Source of the DNA: Streptomyces pactum | GTDB lineage: Bacteria; Actinomycetota; Actinomycetes; Streptomycetales; Streptomycetaceae | Assembly (NCBI RefSeq): GCF_002005225.1 | Contig: NZ_CP019724.1 | Span: 186,001-250,000 of the forward strand | Direction: 5' to 3' | DNA length: 64,000 nucleotides | Shown here: piece by piece, positions 7,415 through 15,462 of the stretch | How the letters are laid out: each line of letters starts with the position of its first letter | Position numbering within the stretch: position 1 is the stretch's first letter | Translations under genes and position numbers: made by a program | The notes under the pieces: generated by a model | What the model saw: only the letters and a program-made list of their open reading frames with translations | Told to the model about the DNA's origin: nothing | The model's database searches: none

Positions 7415-8793
7415 GCGCGCCGGCCACGCTGGTCGCGCGCTCGGGGGCGGGGACCGCCGAGCGGCTGGCGCTGTCCGCCGCGACGGCCGAAGGGACGCAC
7501 ACCGCGACCTGCGAGGTGCCGGGCTGGCTGGAGGAGCGCCGCCGGTCCGGTGGGGCGGTGATCCGGCGGATCCCGTTCGCCGAACTCGGCCACTGGTCGT
7601 TCGCCGCGGACACCGGCGACCTGCGGCACCGCAGCGGACGGTTCTTCACCATCGAGGGACTGCACGTCGCGCGGCCCGGGGCCCAGTGGCAGCAGCCGAT
7701 CATCGTGCAGCCGGAGATCGGCATCCTGGGCATCCTGGCCAAGGAGTTCGACGGGGTCCTGCACTTCCTCATGCAGGCCAAGATGGAGCCCGGCAACCCC
7801 AACCTGGTGCAGCTCTCCCCCACCGTGCAGGCCACCCGCAGCAACTACACCAAGGCCCACGGCGGGACGGAGGTGAAGTACCTGGAGCACTTCCTCGCCC
7901 CGCAGCGGGAGCGGGTGCTCACGGACGTGCTGCAGTCCGAGCACGGCGCCTGGTTCTACCGCAAACGCAACCGCAACATGATCGTCGAGGTGGACGGCGA
8001 CGTACCGGCCGACGAGGCGTTCCGCTGGCTGACCCTCGGTCAGATCCTCGAGCTGCTGCGGCTGGACAACGTCGTGAACATGGACGCGCGCACCGTGCTG
8101 GCGAGCGCTCCGGCGGTCCCGGCCGAGACGAGGGCGCTGTCGTCCGACTCCGGCCTGCTGACCTGGTTCACGGGGGAACGGGCCCGGCACGACGTCCGGG
8201 TCCGTCGCATGCCCCTGCGCGAGGTGGCCGGATGGCGGACCGACGCGTCCTGCGTCAGCCGTGCCGACGGCAGGTTCTTCCGTGTGGTGGCGGTGTCGGT
8301 CGAGGGCGCCGGCCGTGAGGTCGCCGGCTGGACGCAGCCGATCATCGAGCCGGTGGAGAGCGGGGTCGTGGGGTTCGCCTACCGGGTGTTCGACGGGGTC
8401 CCGCACGTTCTGGCGCACGCGCGGGTCGAGGGCGGCTTCCTCGACACCGTCGAGCTCGCGCCCACCGTGCAGTGTGCTCCGTCGAACTACGCCCCGCTGC
8501 CGGCGGCGCACCGCCCGCCGTTCCTCGACGCGCTGCTGAACGCGTCCGGCGACCGTGTGCGCTACTCGACGGTCCACTCCGAGGAGGGCGGCCGGTTCCT
8601 CAACGCCGAGAGCCGCTATCTGATCGTGGAGACCGACGAGGCCACGACGCCCACCGAGCCGCCGCCCGGGTACCACTGGGTCACGCCGGGCCAGTTGAAC
8701 TGGCTCGCCGGGCACAGCCGCTACGTCAACGTGCAGGCCAGGACGCTGCTGGCGGTCCTGGGTACGGTCGCTCCGGGCCGCGGCGCCCGCTGA
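7411..8793 (+). CDS. dTDP-4-keto-6-deoxyglucose 2,3-dehydratase
   Basis: The 460-aa protein consists of two homologous halves, each with the family motifs: WQQPIIVQPEIGILGIL / LMQAKMEPGNPNLVQLSPTVQATRSNY in the first, WTQPIIEPVESGVVGF / HARVEGGFLDTVELAPTVQC in the second. The enzyme removes the C2 hydroxyl of dTDP-4-keto-6-deoxyglucose to start 2,6-dideoxysugar formation. The partner 3-ketoreductase is not seen nearby. The start GTG overlaps the preceding stop codon. Together with the glycosyltransferase this is good evidence for a 2-deoxysugar on the product. Confidence 0.95.
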   Translation: MSAPATLVARSGAGTAERLALSAATAEGTHTATCEVPGWLEERRRSGGAVIRRIPFAELGHWSFAADTGDLRHRSGRFFTIEGLHVARPGAQWQQPIIVQPEIGILGILAKEFDGVLHFLMQAKMEPGNPNLVQLSPTVQATRSNYTKAHGGTEVKYLEHFLAPQRERVLTDVLQSEHGAWFYRKRNRNMIVEVDGDVPADEAFRWLTLGQILELLRLDNVVNMDARTVLASAPAVPAETRALSSDSGLLTWFTGERARHDVRVRRMPLREVAGWRTDASCVSRADGRFFRVVAVSVEGAGREVAGWTQPIIEPVESGVVGFAYRVFDGVPHVLAHARVEGGFLDTVELAPTVQCAPSNYAPLPAAHRPPFLDALLNASGDRVRYSTVHSEEGGRFLNAESRYLIVETDEATTPTEPPPGYHWVTPGQLNWLAGHSRYVNVQARTLLAVLGTVAPGRGAR

Positions 8794-8815
8794 GCCGGGG
8801 CCGCGCCCGCAACGA

Positions 8816-8857
8816 CACCGGCCCTGTCCGGCGGTGAGCCGCCGGACAGGGCCGGTG
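8816..8857. terminator. Bidirectional terminator hairpin
   Basis: CACCGGCCCTGTCCGGCGG is inverted after a short loop, between the convergent 2,3-dehydratase and CMD-family genes. Confidence 0.85.
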
Positions 8858-8867
8858 CGTGCGGGGG

Positions 8868-9374
8868 TTACTGCGCCGCGGTGAGCCGGCTGGTCATCGG
8901 GGTCCACTTCTTGGGGTTGACACGCCAGTCCACCGGTTCCTGCTTGGTGGCGACGTTGACCCGGTTCCAGAGGTTGACCAGGCCGATGTGCAGGACCACG
9001 GCGGCGAGCTGCACCTCGGTCCAGTGCTTGGCGGCCTCTTCCCAGACCTCGTCCGACACCGGGTCCGCGCGGTCGTTGATGCGCGTGGCGGCCTCGGCCA
9101 GCGCCAGCACGGAGCGCTCGGCGTCGGTGAAGCAGGTCTGCTCCCGCCAGGTCTCCACCAGCGGCAGACGGTGGTCCTCCTCCCCCGCCTCCTCGAACTC
9201 CCACTGCTTGACGGGTAGCTGCACCAGGCGGCCGTTGATCTGGCTCACCCGCAGGTGGACGAGCACGAGCGTCTGCAGCGGCACACCGACGCTGTTGACG
9301 GCCTTGACCAGCGCGCGCATGGGCGGAAGAACGTCGGGCACCACCAACGAGGGGTTGGGCATCCGCGGCGACAT
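8868..9374 (-). CDS. Carboxymuconolactone decarboxylase/AhpD-family protein lacking CxxC
   Basis: The 168-aa all-helical protein has the CMD-family core LVLVHLRVSQINGRLVQLPVKQW and the C-terminal half typical of AhpD-like proteins (FTDAERSVLALAEAATRI, VVLHIGLVNLWNRVNVATK). In peroxidase members SQINGC is followed by xxC; here it is GRLV, so the redox pair is gone and peroxidase chemistry is unlikely. The start at 9374 has AAGGAGAATC in front. Its role in this locus is unknown; an isomerase, decarboxylase or binding function is possible. Confidence 0.75.
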   Translation of the reverse strand: MSPRMPNPSLVVPDVLPPMRALVKAVNSVGVPLQTLVLVHLRVSQINGRLVQLPVKQWEFEEAGEEDHRLPLVETWREQTCFTDAERSVLALAEAATRINDRADPVSDEVWEEAAKHWTEVQLAAVVLHIGLVNLWNRVNVATKQEPVDWRVNPKKWTPMTSRLTAAQ

Positions 9375-9460
9375 GATTCTCCTTCGCATGGGGATCGGAA
9401 AACAGTTTTCCCTCGAGGCCGCCTGTTCTCAATTTTTCGAAAATTGCGGCGACCTGTTCT

Positions 9461-10198
9461 TCAAACGCGTGCGGCTGCTTGCGCGAGGGCTTGATGAAGT
9501 CGTTTGTCGGCCGTGTGCCCGGATTCCCATTGCACGCCGACCGCAAAGGGATGGCCCGTGACTTCGACTGCCTCGACGGTCCCGTCCTCGGCCCATCCGG
9601 TGGCGGTGAGGCCCTCGCCGAGCCGGTCCACCGCCTGGTGGTGGTGGCAGGCCGTCTCGGGTTCGTCCTCGTCGAGGATGCCGGCGATCCGGCTGCCGGG
9701 CAGCAGTTTCAGCGGGCGGCGGCCCAGGGTGAAGGACGGGGTGCGAGGACGGTGGCCGTCGTGGCCGGTGACGTCCGGCAGGTGCTGGTGGAGGGTGCCT
9801 CCGTGCAGCACGTTGAGCAGTTGCATGCCGCGGCAGATCGCCAGTACGGGGAGGGCCGCGTCGAGTGCCCTGGCGACCAGCGCCAGTTCGACGCGGTCGG
9901 CGTCCGGGCTCATCGGCCGGGTCGCCGGGTGGGCGTCCTGACCGTACAGCGCCGGGTCCAGGTCGGGGCCGCCCGCGACCAGCAGTGCGTCGAGCCGGCC
10001 GGCCAGGTCCTCGGCCCCCGGCAGCAGCGGCAGCAGCAGGGGCGTGCAGCCCGCCTCGGCCAGGAAGGCCACGTGCGACTGCAGCGCCAGGGAGACGACC
10101 AGATCGCTGCCCTGGAGGGTGACCGGCGCGGTGCGCGCGCAGATCCCGACCACCGGCCGCCGGCCGGTGTGCGCCGGACCGTTCGTGACTGAATTCAT
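9461..10198 (-). CDS. Class I glutamine amidotransferase-like / gamma-glutamyl hydrolase (PuuD-type) with altered triad
   Basis: The 245-aa protein resembles peptidase C26 gamma-glutamyl-GABA hydrolases: GGPDLDPALYG, nucleophile elbow AICRGMQLLNV with Cys, and ACHHHQAVDRLG. The C-terminal motif that supplies the catalytic His and Glu (VGVQWHPE) reads VGVQWESG, so the classical Cys-His-Glu triad is broken by substitution, not frameshift. Because the hydrazine cassette in this window delivers hydrazine on a gamma-glutamyl carrier, a gamma-glutamyl hydrolase that frees the hydrazine after transfer would fit. The altered triad makes catalysis uncertain. The start has GAGGGTGG upstream. Confidence 0.75.
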   Translation of the reverse strand: MNSVTNGPAHTGRRPVVGICARTAPVTLQGSDLVVSLALQSHVAFLAEAGCTPLLLPLLPGAEDLAGRLDALLVAGGPDLDPALYGQDAHPATRPMSPDADRVELALVARALDAALPVLAICRGMQLLNVLHGGTLHQHLPDVTGHDGHRPRTPSFTLGRRPLKLLPGSRIAGILDEDEPETACHHHQAVDRLGEGLTATGWAEDGTVEAVEVTGHPFAVGVQWESGHTADKRLHQALAQAAARV

Positions 10199-10344
10199 GA
10201 CCACCCTCACGGGTCCACGGGTTCAACTGAGGAAAGTCGGCAGATGAAACACGGGCTTCCTCGGACAGTAGGCGCTGCCAAAATATCCGTGCCCCGATGT
10301 GGGGGCCATCGTTCACGGCCGCTCCAGGGCGCGACTACTGAACA

Positions 10345-10362
10345 GATAGCGATCCTGCTATC
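10345..10362. promoter_or_regulatory. Palindromic operator candidate upstream of ABC exporter
   Basis: GATAGC-GATCCT-GCTATC forms a hyphenated 18-bp palindrome in the AT-richer divergent region between the amidotransferase-like gene and the ABC transporter, about 65 bases before the ATPase start. Confidence 0.4.
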
Positions 10363-10425
10363 ACAGGTGGCCGGGGATTTTTCTGCCCCAGCGAAACTCT
10401 CGCAGGCCATTCAACCGAGGTGACC

Positions 10426-11352
10426 ATGATCGAGGCCAAGAACCTCACGAAACGCTACGGCGACAAGAGTGCCGTGAACGACCTGTCGTTCACGGTCGAG
10501 CCCGGCCGGGTCACCGGCTTCCTGGGCCCCAACGGCGCAGGCAAGTCCACGACGATGCGACTGCTGCTGGGGCTCGACAGGCCCGACGCCGGCGAGGCCA
10601 CCGTCAACGGCGTGCCCTACCGCGACCTGGCCCGGCCGCTGCGGGTGGTCGGGGCGCTGCTGGAGGCGCGCGCCGTCCACACCGGCCGCAGCGCCTACGA
10701 CCACCTGCTCTGCCTCGCACAGACCCAGGGCATCGGCAGGCGCCGGGTCGGGGAGGTCATCGAGCAGGTCGGGCTGGCACCGGTGACCCGCAAGCGGGCG
10801 GGCGGCTTCTCGCTCGGCATGGGCCAGCGGCTCGGCATCGCCGCCGCGCTGCTCGGCGATCCCGCGGCGCTGGTCCTGGACGAGCCGGTCAACGGTCTCG
10901 ACCCCGAGGGCATCCTGTGGATCCGGAACCTGATGAAGTCGCTCGCTGCGGAGGGCCGCGCCGTCTTCGTCTCCAGCCACCTGATGAACGAGATGGCCGT
11001 CACCGCCGACCACCTCGTCGTCATCGGCCGCGGCCGGCTGGTCGCCGACTGCTCCACCGAGGAGTTCATCGAGCAGAGCACGGAGCGGTCCGTGCTGGTC
11101 AAAACGCCCGACGGAACACAGCTCGCCGAGCTGCTGACGGGCAAGGGAGCCACCGTCACCACCACCGACGAGGGGGACCTGGACGTCACCGGGCTGGAGG
11201 CCGCGCGCATCGCCGAACTCGCCGCCGCCGACGGCCTGGTGCTGCACGAGCTGTCGACCCGGCGCGGCTCCCTGGAGGAGGCCTTCATGGAACTGACCAA
11301 GGACGCCGTCGAGTACGACGCCGGCGTGCCCGCCGCCGGAGGTGTGAAGTGA
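10426..11352 (+). CDS. ABC transporter ATP-binding protein (DrrA-like export)
   Basis: The 308-aa protein has Walker A GPNGAGKST, signature SLGMGQRLG, Walker B AALVLDEPVNGLDP and switch His SSHLMNEM. The ABC-2 type architecture with a C-terminal extension is like daunorubicin-resistance DrrA and lantibiotic exporters. The ATG is preceded by GAGG. It overlaps the permease gene (GTGA). Likely role: energising export of the cluster product and hence self-resistance. A shorter GTG start two codons upstream cannot be excluded. Confidence 0.93.
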   Translation: MIEAKNLTKRYGDKSAVNDLSFTVEPGRVTGFLGPNGAGKSTTMRLLLGLDRPDAGEATVNGVPYRDLARPLRVVGALLEARAVHTGRSAYDHLLCLAQTQGIGRRRVGEVIEQVGLAPVTRKRAGGFSLGMGQRLGIAAALLGDPAALVLDEPVNGLDPEGILWIRNLMKSLAAEGRAVFVSSHLMNEMAVTADHLVVIGRGRLVADCSTEEFIEQSTERSVLVKTPDGTQLAELLTGKGATVTTTDEGDLDVTGLEAARIAELAAADGLVLHELSTRRGSLEEAFMELTKDAVEYDAGVPAAGGVK

Positions 11353-12188
11353 CCACCACGACCGCGCCCACCCACCCGTCCGCGTCGGCCGCCCGGGAGC
11401 GCGGGCCGGGCTTCGCGAGTCTGATGCTCTCGGAATGGACCAAGATCCGTTCCGTGCGCTCCACCGTCTGGTCGCTGGCCGTCCTGGTCGTGCTGACCCT
11501 GGTGTTCACCGCGCTGTTCATGCAGATGGGCATCGCGAACTGGGACAAGACCGACGCGTCCCAGCAGGCGGAGATGAGGAGCGACCCGACGGGCACCATC
11601 CTGGGCAGCGGCATCCTGCTCAGCCAGCTCGCGGTCTGCGTGCTGGGCGTGATGGCGATCGCCTCCGAGTACTCCACCGGCATGATCCGTGCCAGCCTGC
11701 TCGCAGTGCCCGGCCGGGTGCCCGTGCTGGCGGCCAAGAGCGCGGTGTTCGGGCTGCTGGTCCTGGCGGTGGGCGAAGTGACCGCGTTCGGCTCCTTCTT
11801 CGTCGGCGCACCGATCCTCGACGGCAAGGCGCCGGTCGCGATCGGTGACCCGGGCGTCCTGCGGGCCGTCCTCGGCTGCGGTCTCTACCTCGCCCTGCTC
11901 GGCCTGTTCGCCCTCGCCGTCGGCGCGATCATCCGGCACACGGCGGCGAGCATCACCGTCGTCACCGGCTTCGTCCTGGTGATCACCCCGATGGCGGGCA
12001 TGCTGCCCGGGAGCGTCGGCGAGCGCGTCCACGCCTACCTCCCGACGGAGGCCGGTTTCCTGATCACCCAGCAGCACTCCCGGGCGGGCGACCTGCTGGG
12101 GCCGTGGGCGGGACTGGGGGTGCTCGCGCTCTGGACGGCCGTCCTGATGGCCGTCGCGGCGGTGCAGCTCCGGCGCCGGGACGCCTGA
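11349..12188 (+). CDS. ABC-2 family transporter permease
   Basis: The 279-aa membrane protein has about six transmembrane segments (for example VWSLAVLVVLTLVFTALFM, ILLSQLAVCVLGVMAI, LYLALLGLFALAVGAII, WAGLGVLALWTAVLMAVAAV). An SEWTKIRSVRST motif precedes the first segment, typical of ABC-2 permeases of actinomycete drug exporters. It is translationally coupled to the ATPase, with which it forms the exporter. Confidence 0.92.
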   Translation: MTTTTAPTHPSASAARERGPGFASLMLSEWTKIRSVRSTVWSLAVLVVLTLVFTALFMQMGIANWDKTDASQQAEMRSDPTGTILGSGILLSQLAVCVLGVMAIASEYSTGMIRASLLAVPGRVPVLAAKSAVFGLLVLAVGEVTAFGSFFVGAPILDGKAPVAIGDPGVLRAVLGCGLYLALLGLFALAVGAIIRHTAASITVVTGFVLVITPMAGMLPGSVGERVHAYLPTEAGFLITQQHSRAGDLLGPWAGLGVLALWTAVLMAVAAVQLRRRDA

Positions 12189-12190
12189 CG

Positions 12191-12227
12191 CACCGCGGGT
12201 GTCCGCCGGGCGGCGGACACCCGCGGT
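12191..12227. terminator. Terminator hairpin after exporter operon
   Basis: CACCGCGGGTGTCCGCC is inverted after a 3-base loop, directly behind the permease stop codon. Confidence 0.85.
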
Positions 12228-12323
12228 GCCGTGTTTCCAGGCAACGTCGACCTGCTCTCCACTACGGCTGGAGACCCTCCTGCGACCCTCTTCGCCAGCG
12301 GCAGCAGAGAGGGAGTTACAGGA

Positions 12324-13511
12324 ATGGCTCAGAGCAACGCGCACGCCGTCTCGATAACGAGTGCATTCAGTCCCGTCCGGATGGAGAGCGTCGGATCGTC
12401 GGCGCACACCGAATTCGACCTGCAAAACTTCGAGCAGCTCCCGGCGCGCGAAGTCCCCGTCACCGCGCTGGCCCCCGGATTCTCCCTGCGCCAGGGCGGA
12501 ACGGACGCCGCTCATGTCCGCGTTCTCCTCGACGCGGCGGAATCCGCGGAACTCCCCCCCATTCTCGTTCAGGTGGACGGCTGCCGTGTCATCGACGGGC
12601 TGCACCGGCTCGAGGCCGCCCGGCTCATGGGCGACGACAGCATCAGGGCGCGGTTCTTGGACTGCTCCAACTCCGAGGCGCTCGTCATCGCCATGCAGGC
12701 CAACGGCTCGCACGGCCTGCCGCTGTCGAAGGCCGACCGCGTCGCCGGTGCCCAGCGGGTCCTGGCCTCCCACCCCGACTGGTCCGACCGCGCCGTCGCC
12801 GGCGTCACCGGGCTGAGCGCGAAGACCGTCGCGTCGCTGCGCGGCCGGTCGGCGATCGCGACGCCGCTGGGCGGCAAGCGCATGGGGCAGGACGGCAGGC
12901 GGCGGCCGGTGGACGCGGGCGAGGGCAGGCGGCGGGCCGCCGAGTACATCGCCGCCCACCCGGACGCCCCGCTGCGCCAGGTCGCCCGGGCGGCCGACGT
13001 GTCGCTGGGCACGGTGCACGACGTCAGCGCGCGGCTCCGGCGCGGCGAGGGGCCCGAACGCAACGGGCGCCAGCCGCATGCCGTACGCCCGCAGCACGTG
13101 CGGCCCGTGCCGTGCGCGGCGCCGCCCGGCGAGCCGGCCCAGCCGGCCGGGACGGTCGCCGACGGCGCCCGCCGGGCGCCGCTGCGGGTGGCCGGGAGCG
13201 TCGACGCCGCGCCGCCGCAGCGCAGGAACCACACCGACACCCCGCCCACGTGGGCGGTGGTGGCGGCCAAGATGGCCGCCGACCCCGCCATCCGCTACAC
13301 CGCGGACGGCCGGGAGCTCCTGCGCTGGATGCAGTCGCACGCCCTCGCGCCCGGTGAGGACTCGCGGCGGCTCGTCGACGCCGTGCCGCCGCACTGGCTG
13401 GGCGTCATCGCCCCGATGGCCGAGCACATCGGCAGGGAGTGGTGCCTGCTGGCCGAACGGCTGAAGGCCCGGCAGGAGCTGTGCCGCAATCCGCCGCCCT
13501 CAGGCCCCTGA
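12324..13511 (+). CDS. StrR-like ParB/sulfiredoxin-domain pathway regulator
   Basis: The 395-aa protein begins with a ParB-like nuclease fold (REVPVTALAPGFSLRQGG, DGCRVIDGLHRLEAARLMG, ALVIAMQANGSHGLPLSKADR) followed by a helix-turn-helix (DRAVAGVTGLSAKTVASLR) and a Pro/Arg-rich linker with a second HTH-like segment. This is the architecture of StrR, Teg/Bbr and NovG, which activate sugar-containing antibiotic clusters by binding inverted repeats. The ATG at 12324 follows GGGAG. It probably activates the sugar, export and perhaps hydrazine genes around it. Its 3' end overlaps the convergent AraC gene by 12 bases. Confidence 0.88.
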   Translation: MAQSNAHAVSITSAFSPVRMESVGSSAHTEFDLQNFEQLPAREVPVTALAPGFSLRQGGTDAAHVRVLLDAAESAELPPILVQVDGCRVIDGLHRLEAARLMGDDSIRARFLDCSNSEALVIAMQANGSHGLPLSKADRVAGAQRVLASHPDWSDRAVAGVTGLSAKTVASLRGRSAIATPLGGKRMGQDGRRRPVDAGEGRRRAAEYIAAHPDAPLRQVARAADVSLGTVHDVSARLRRGEGPERNGRQPHAVRPQHVRPVPCAAPPGEPAQPAGTVADGARRAPLRVAGSVDAAPPQRRNHTDTPPTWAVVAAKMAADPAIRYTADGRELLRWMQSHALAPGEDSRRLVDAVPPHWLGVIAPMAEHIGREWCLLAERLKARQELCRNPPPSGP

Positions 13512-14339
13512 CGGCTCCGGCGCGGCGGGCACCGTCCGCGGCCGGCCGGCGGGGCGCGGGCCCGGGGCGGCGGCGCACCCGGGGTGCGCCACGACGGTGC
13601 GCGCGGGCCGCAGTTCGGGCAGGGCGAGCAGGACCGGTGGATCGGCGGGGCGTTGCGGGCGCAGCCGCACCGCCGCGCTGGTGACGGTGGCGGCGTTCAC
13701 CGTCACGGCCCCGGCGCGGTGGCCCCCGACGAGCGTGCTCCGCCCGGCGTGCGGATCGTGGCCGGTGCCGGCGGCCACCGCCACCGCGAGCAGGTGCCAG
13801 CTCCCCTCGGGAACGCCGGGCAGGCGGTAGCAGGACGGACGGTCGCCCGGCACGTCGACGAGGGCCGCGGCGACGGCCGGGTACTGGACGAGGGGTGTGG
13901 CGAAGGCACCCAGGTACACGCGCGCGTTCCCGTGCCCCTCCGGCAGCGTGATCGTGCCCGCGACCGCGCCGGCTGCCGGCCGCGGGCCCGGCCGGGGCTC
14001 CGGCGGTGCCTGCCCCGCGCCGCGGCACAGCCGGCGGAAGCCGGCGGGAGGCAGCCCGACACCGGCCGTGAAGGACTCGGTGAACGATTCCAGGCTGCCG
14101 TATCCGACCGCGGCGGAGATCTCGGCCATGCTCATGGAGAAACGGTCGATCAGCCGCTTGGCCTCGTGGATACGTACCGCGGCGAGAAACCTTCCGGGAC
14201 TCGCCCCGGTCTCCTCCTTGAACAGGCGCGAGAAAGGGAAAAGGCCGAGCCGGGCCCTTTCCGCGATGTCCGCGACGGTCAGCGGATCGCCGAACCGCTC
14301 GCGAATGTACTCGACCGCCCTTTCCACTGCCGCGTCCAT
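13500..14339 (-). CDS. AraC-family transcriptional regulator
   Basis: The 279-aa protein has its AraC DNA-binding domain at the N terminus (residues about 1-105: YIRERFGDPLTVADIAERARLGLF, FSRLFKEETGASPGRFLAAVRI, FSMSMAEISAAVGYGSLESFTESF). A C-terminal beta-rich region of unknown ligand follows (RVYLGAFATPLVQYPAVAAALV). The start follows GAGGTGGC. It is divergent from the VOC gene at 14558 across a tandem-repeat region, so it may control that gene. AraC type is certain; effector unknown. Confidence 0.85.
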   Translation of the reverse strand: MDAAVERAVEYIRERFGDPLTVADIAERARLGLFPFSRLFKEETGASPGRFLAAVRIHEAKRLIDRFSMSMAEISAAVGYGSLESFTESFTAGVGLPPAGFRRLCRGAGQAPPEPRPGPRPAAGAVAGTITLPEGHGNARVYLGAFATPLVQYPAVAAALVDVPGDRPSCYRLPGVPEGSWHLLAVAVAAGTGHDPHAGRSTLVGGHRAGAVTVNAATVTSAAVRLRPQRPADPPVLLALPELRPARTVVAHPGCAAAPGPRPAGRPRTVPAAPEPSGA

Positions 14340-14394
14340 AGCCACCTCACCACGTGTCGGTCCACTCGACAGCGTGGCGCGCGGCCATCGCGGT

Positions 14395-14490
14395 CCGCTC
14401 AAGTCCCGCTCGGGCCCCGCTCAAGTCCCGCTCGGGCCCCGCTCGGGCCCCGCTCGGGTCCCGATCGGGTCCCGCTCGGGTCCCGGTCCA
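14395..14490. repeat. Degenerate 10-11 bp tandem repeat upstream of VOC gene
   Basis: About eight imperfect copies of CCCGCTCGGGT/CCCGCTCAAGT-type units lie between the AraC gene (start 14339) and the VOC gene (start 14558). They may be slippage-generated spacer DNA or a multi-site operator. Confidence 0.7.
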
Positions 14491-14545
14491 GGGCGCCGCC
14501 CGGAAGGGATCAGGAACGGAGAAGCTCCCGGCACCGGCCCGCGGC

Positions 14546-14557
14546 TAGCGTGCGTCC
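14546..14557 (+). promoter_or_regulatory. Leaderless -10 element (TAGCGT) before VOC gene
   Basis: TAGCGT at 14546-14551 lies 6 bases before the ATG at 14558. There is no ribosome-binding site, the typical layout of a leaderless streptomycete transcript. The same GGCTAGCGTG string recurs before the VOC gene at 15463. Confidence 0.55.
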
Positions 14558-14980
14558 ATGGACCTCACCCTTCATACGAGTTCCCTGCCGCACGACGACC
14601 CGGACGCCGCCCTGGCCTTCTACCGCGACGTCCTCGGCTTCGAAGTCCGCAGCGACGTGGGGCACGGCAGGACGCGCTGGATCACGGTCGGCCCCGCCGG
14701 CCGGCCGGACACCGCCCTCCTGCTGGCGCCGGTGGCCGCCGACCCCTCGGTCACCGAGTCGGAACGCGGCACCGTCCTGGAGATGATGGCCAAGGGCACC
14801 TACGGCTGGGTCATGCTCGCCACCGGGGACCTCGACGCCACGTTCGAAAAGGTGCAGGCGGCCGACGCCGAGGTCGTCCAGGAGCCGGTCCTCCAGCCGT
14901 ACGGCGTGCGCGACTGCGCGTTCCGTGACCCCGCGGGCAACCTGGTCCGCATCCGGGAACTGCGCCGCGACCTCGGCTGA
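14558..14980 (+). CDS. VOC-family protein (glyoxalase-like)
   Basis: The 140-aa protein follows the VOC pattern: DLTLHTSSLPHDDPDAALAF, YRDVLGFEV, LDATFEKVQAADAEVVQEPV, and CAFRDPAGNLVRIREL with the metal-ligand Glu near the end. It is followed 14 bases later by a small AraC-type gene; such VOC-AraC pairs are common in Streptomyces and usually unconnected to specific chemistry. Its promoter is leaderless. Confidence 0.85.
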   Translation: MDLTLHTSSLPHDDPDAALAFYRDVLGFEVRSDVGHGRTRWITVGPAGRPDTALLLAPVAADPSVTESERGTVLEMMAKGTYGWVMLATGDLDATFEKVQAADAEVVQEPVLQPYGVRDCAFRDPAGNLVRIRELRRDLG

Positions 14981-14993
14981 GAGGGGCTTTGCC

Positions 14994-15452
14994 GTGTGCC
15001 ACCCCGCATGGAGGCAGGCGCTGATCGCCGCGCAGCGTCTGCTCGATCTCGCGCGCCTGCGCCGCGTCCGCGACCGGATCGACCGGGAGTTCGCGCGGCC
15101 GCTGGACGTCGAGGCGCTCGCCCGCGACGCGGGCATGCCGCCCGGGCAGCTCGCCCGGCAGTTCCGGGAGGCCTACGGCCAGTCGCCGTACGCCTATCTG
15201 ACGGCGCGCCGCGTCGAGCACGCGATGGTGCTGCTGCGGCACGGCGACCACGCTCCGGGCGAGCTCCGCCTCGCGGTCGGCTGCCCGTCGACGGCCGCGC
15301 TCGTCACCCGCTTCACGGAGCTGGCCGGCATGCCGCCCGGTGTCTACCGGCGCCGCGCGGCGGCCGGCGGCGCGGGGCTGCCGTGGCGGGTGACGGCGCC
15401 GGGGGCGTCATCGAGCAGGAATGAAGAAGCCCGGCGGGTGCTCCGCGGCTAG
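14994..15452 (+). CDS. Short AraC-type DNA-binding protein
   Basis: The 152-aa protein is essentially only an AraC DNA-binding domain: RDRIDREFARPLDVEALARDAGM as first HTH, and the family segment RQFREAYGQSPYAYLTARRVEHAMVLL followed by a degraded second HTH (VGCPSTAALVTRFTELAGMPPGVYRR). The GTG start follows GAGAGGGG. It is co-transcribed with the VOC gene before it and directly precedes another VOC gene. It likely regulates this little VOC operon. Confidence 0.8.
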   Translation: MCHPAWRQALIAAQRLLDLARLRRVRDRIDREFARPLDVEALARDAGMPPGQLARQFREAYGQSPYAYLTARRVEHAMVLLRHGDHAPGELRLAVGCPSTAALVTRFTELAGMPPGVYRRRAAAGGAGLPWRVTAPGASSSRNEEARRVLRG

Positions 15453-15462
15453 CGTGACTGTC

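Noticed and set aside
10695..13427. Very long open frames opposite the ABC transporter and StrR-like genes
   Set aside because: They are high-GC shadow frames without domains and run antisense to well-supported genes.
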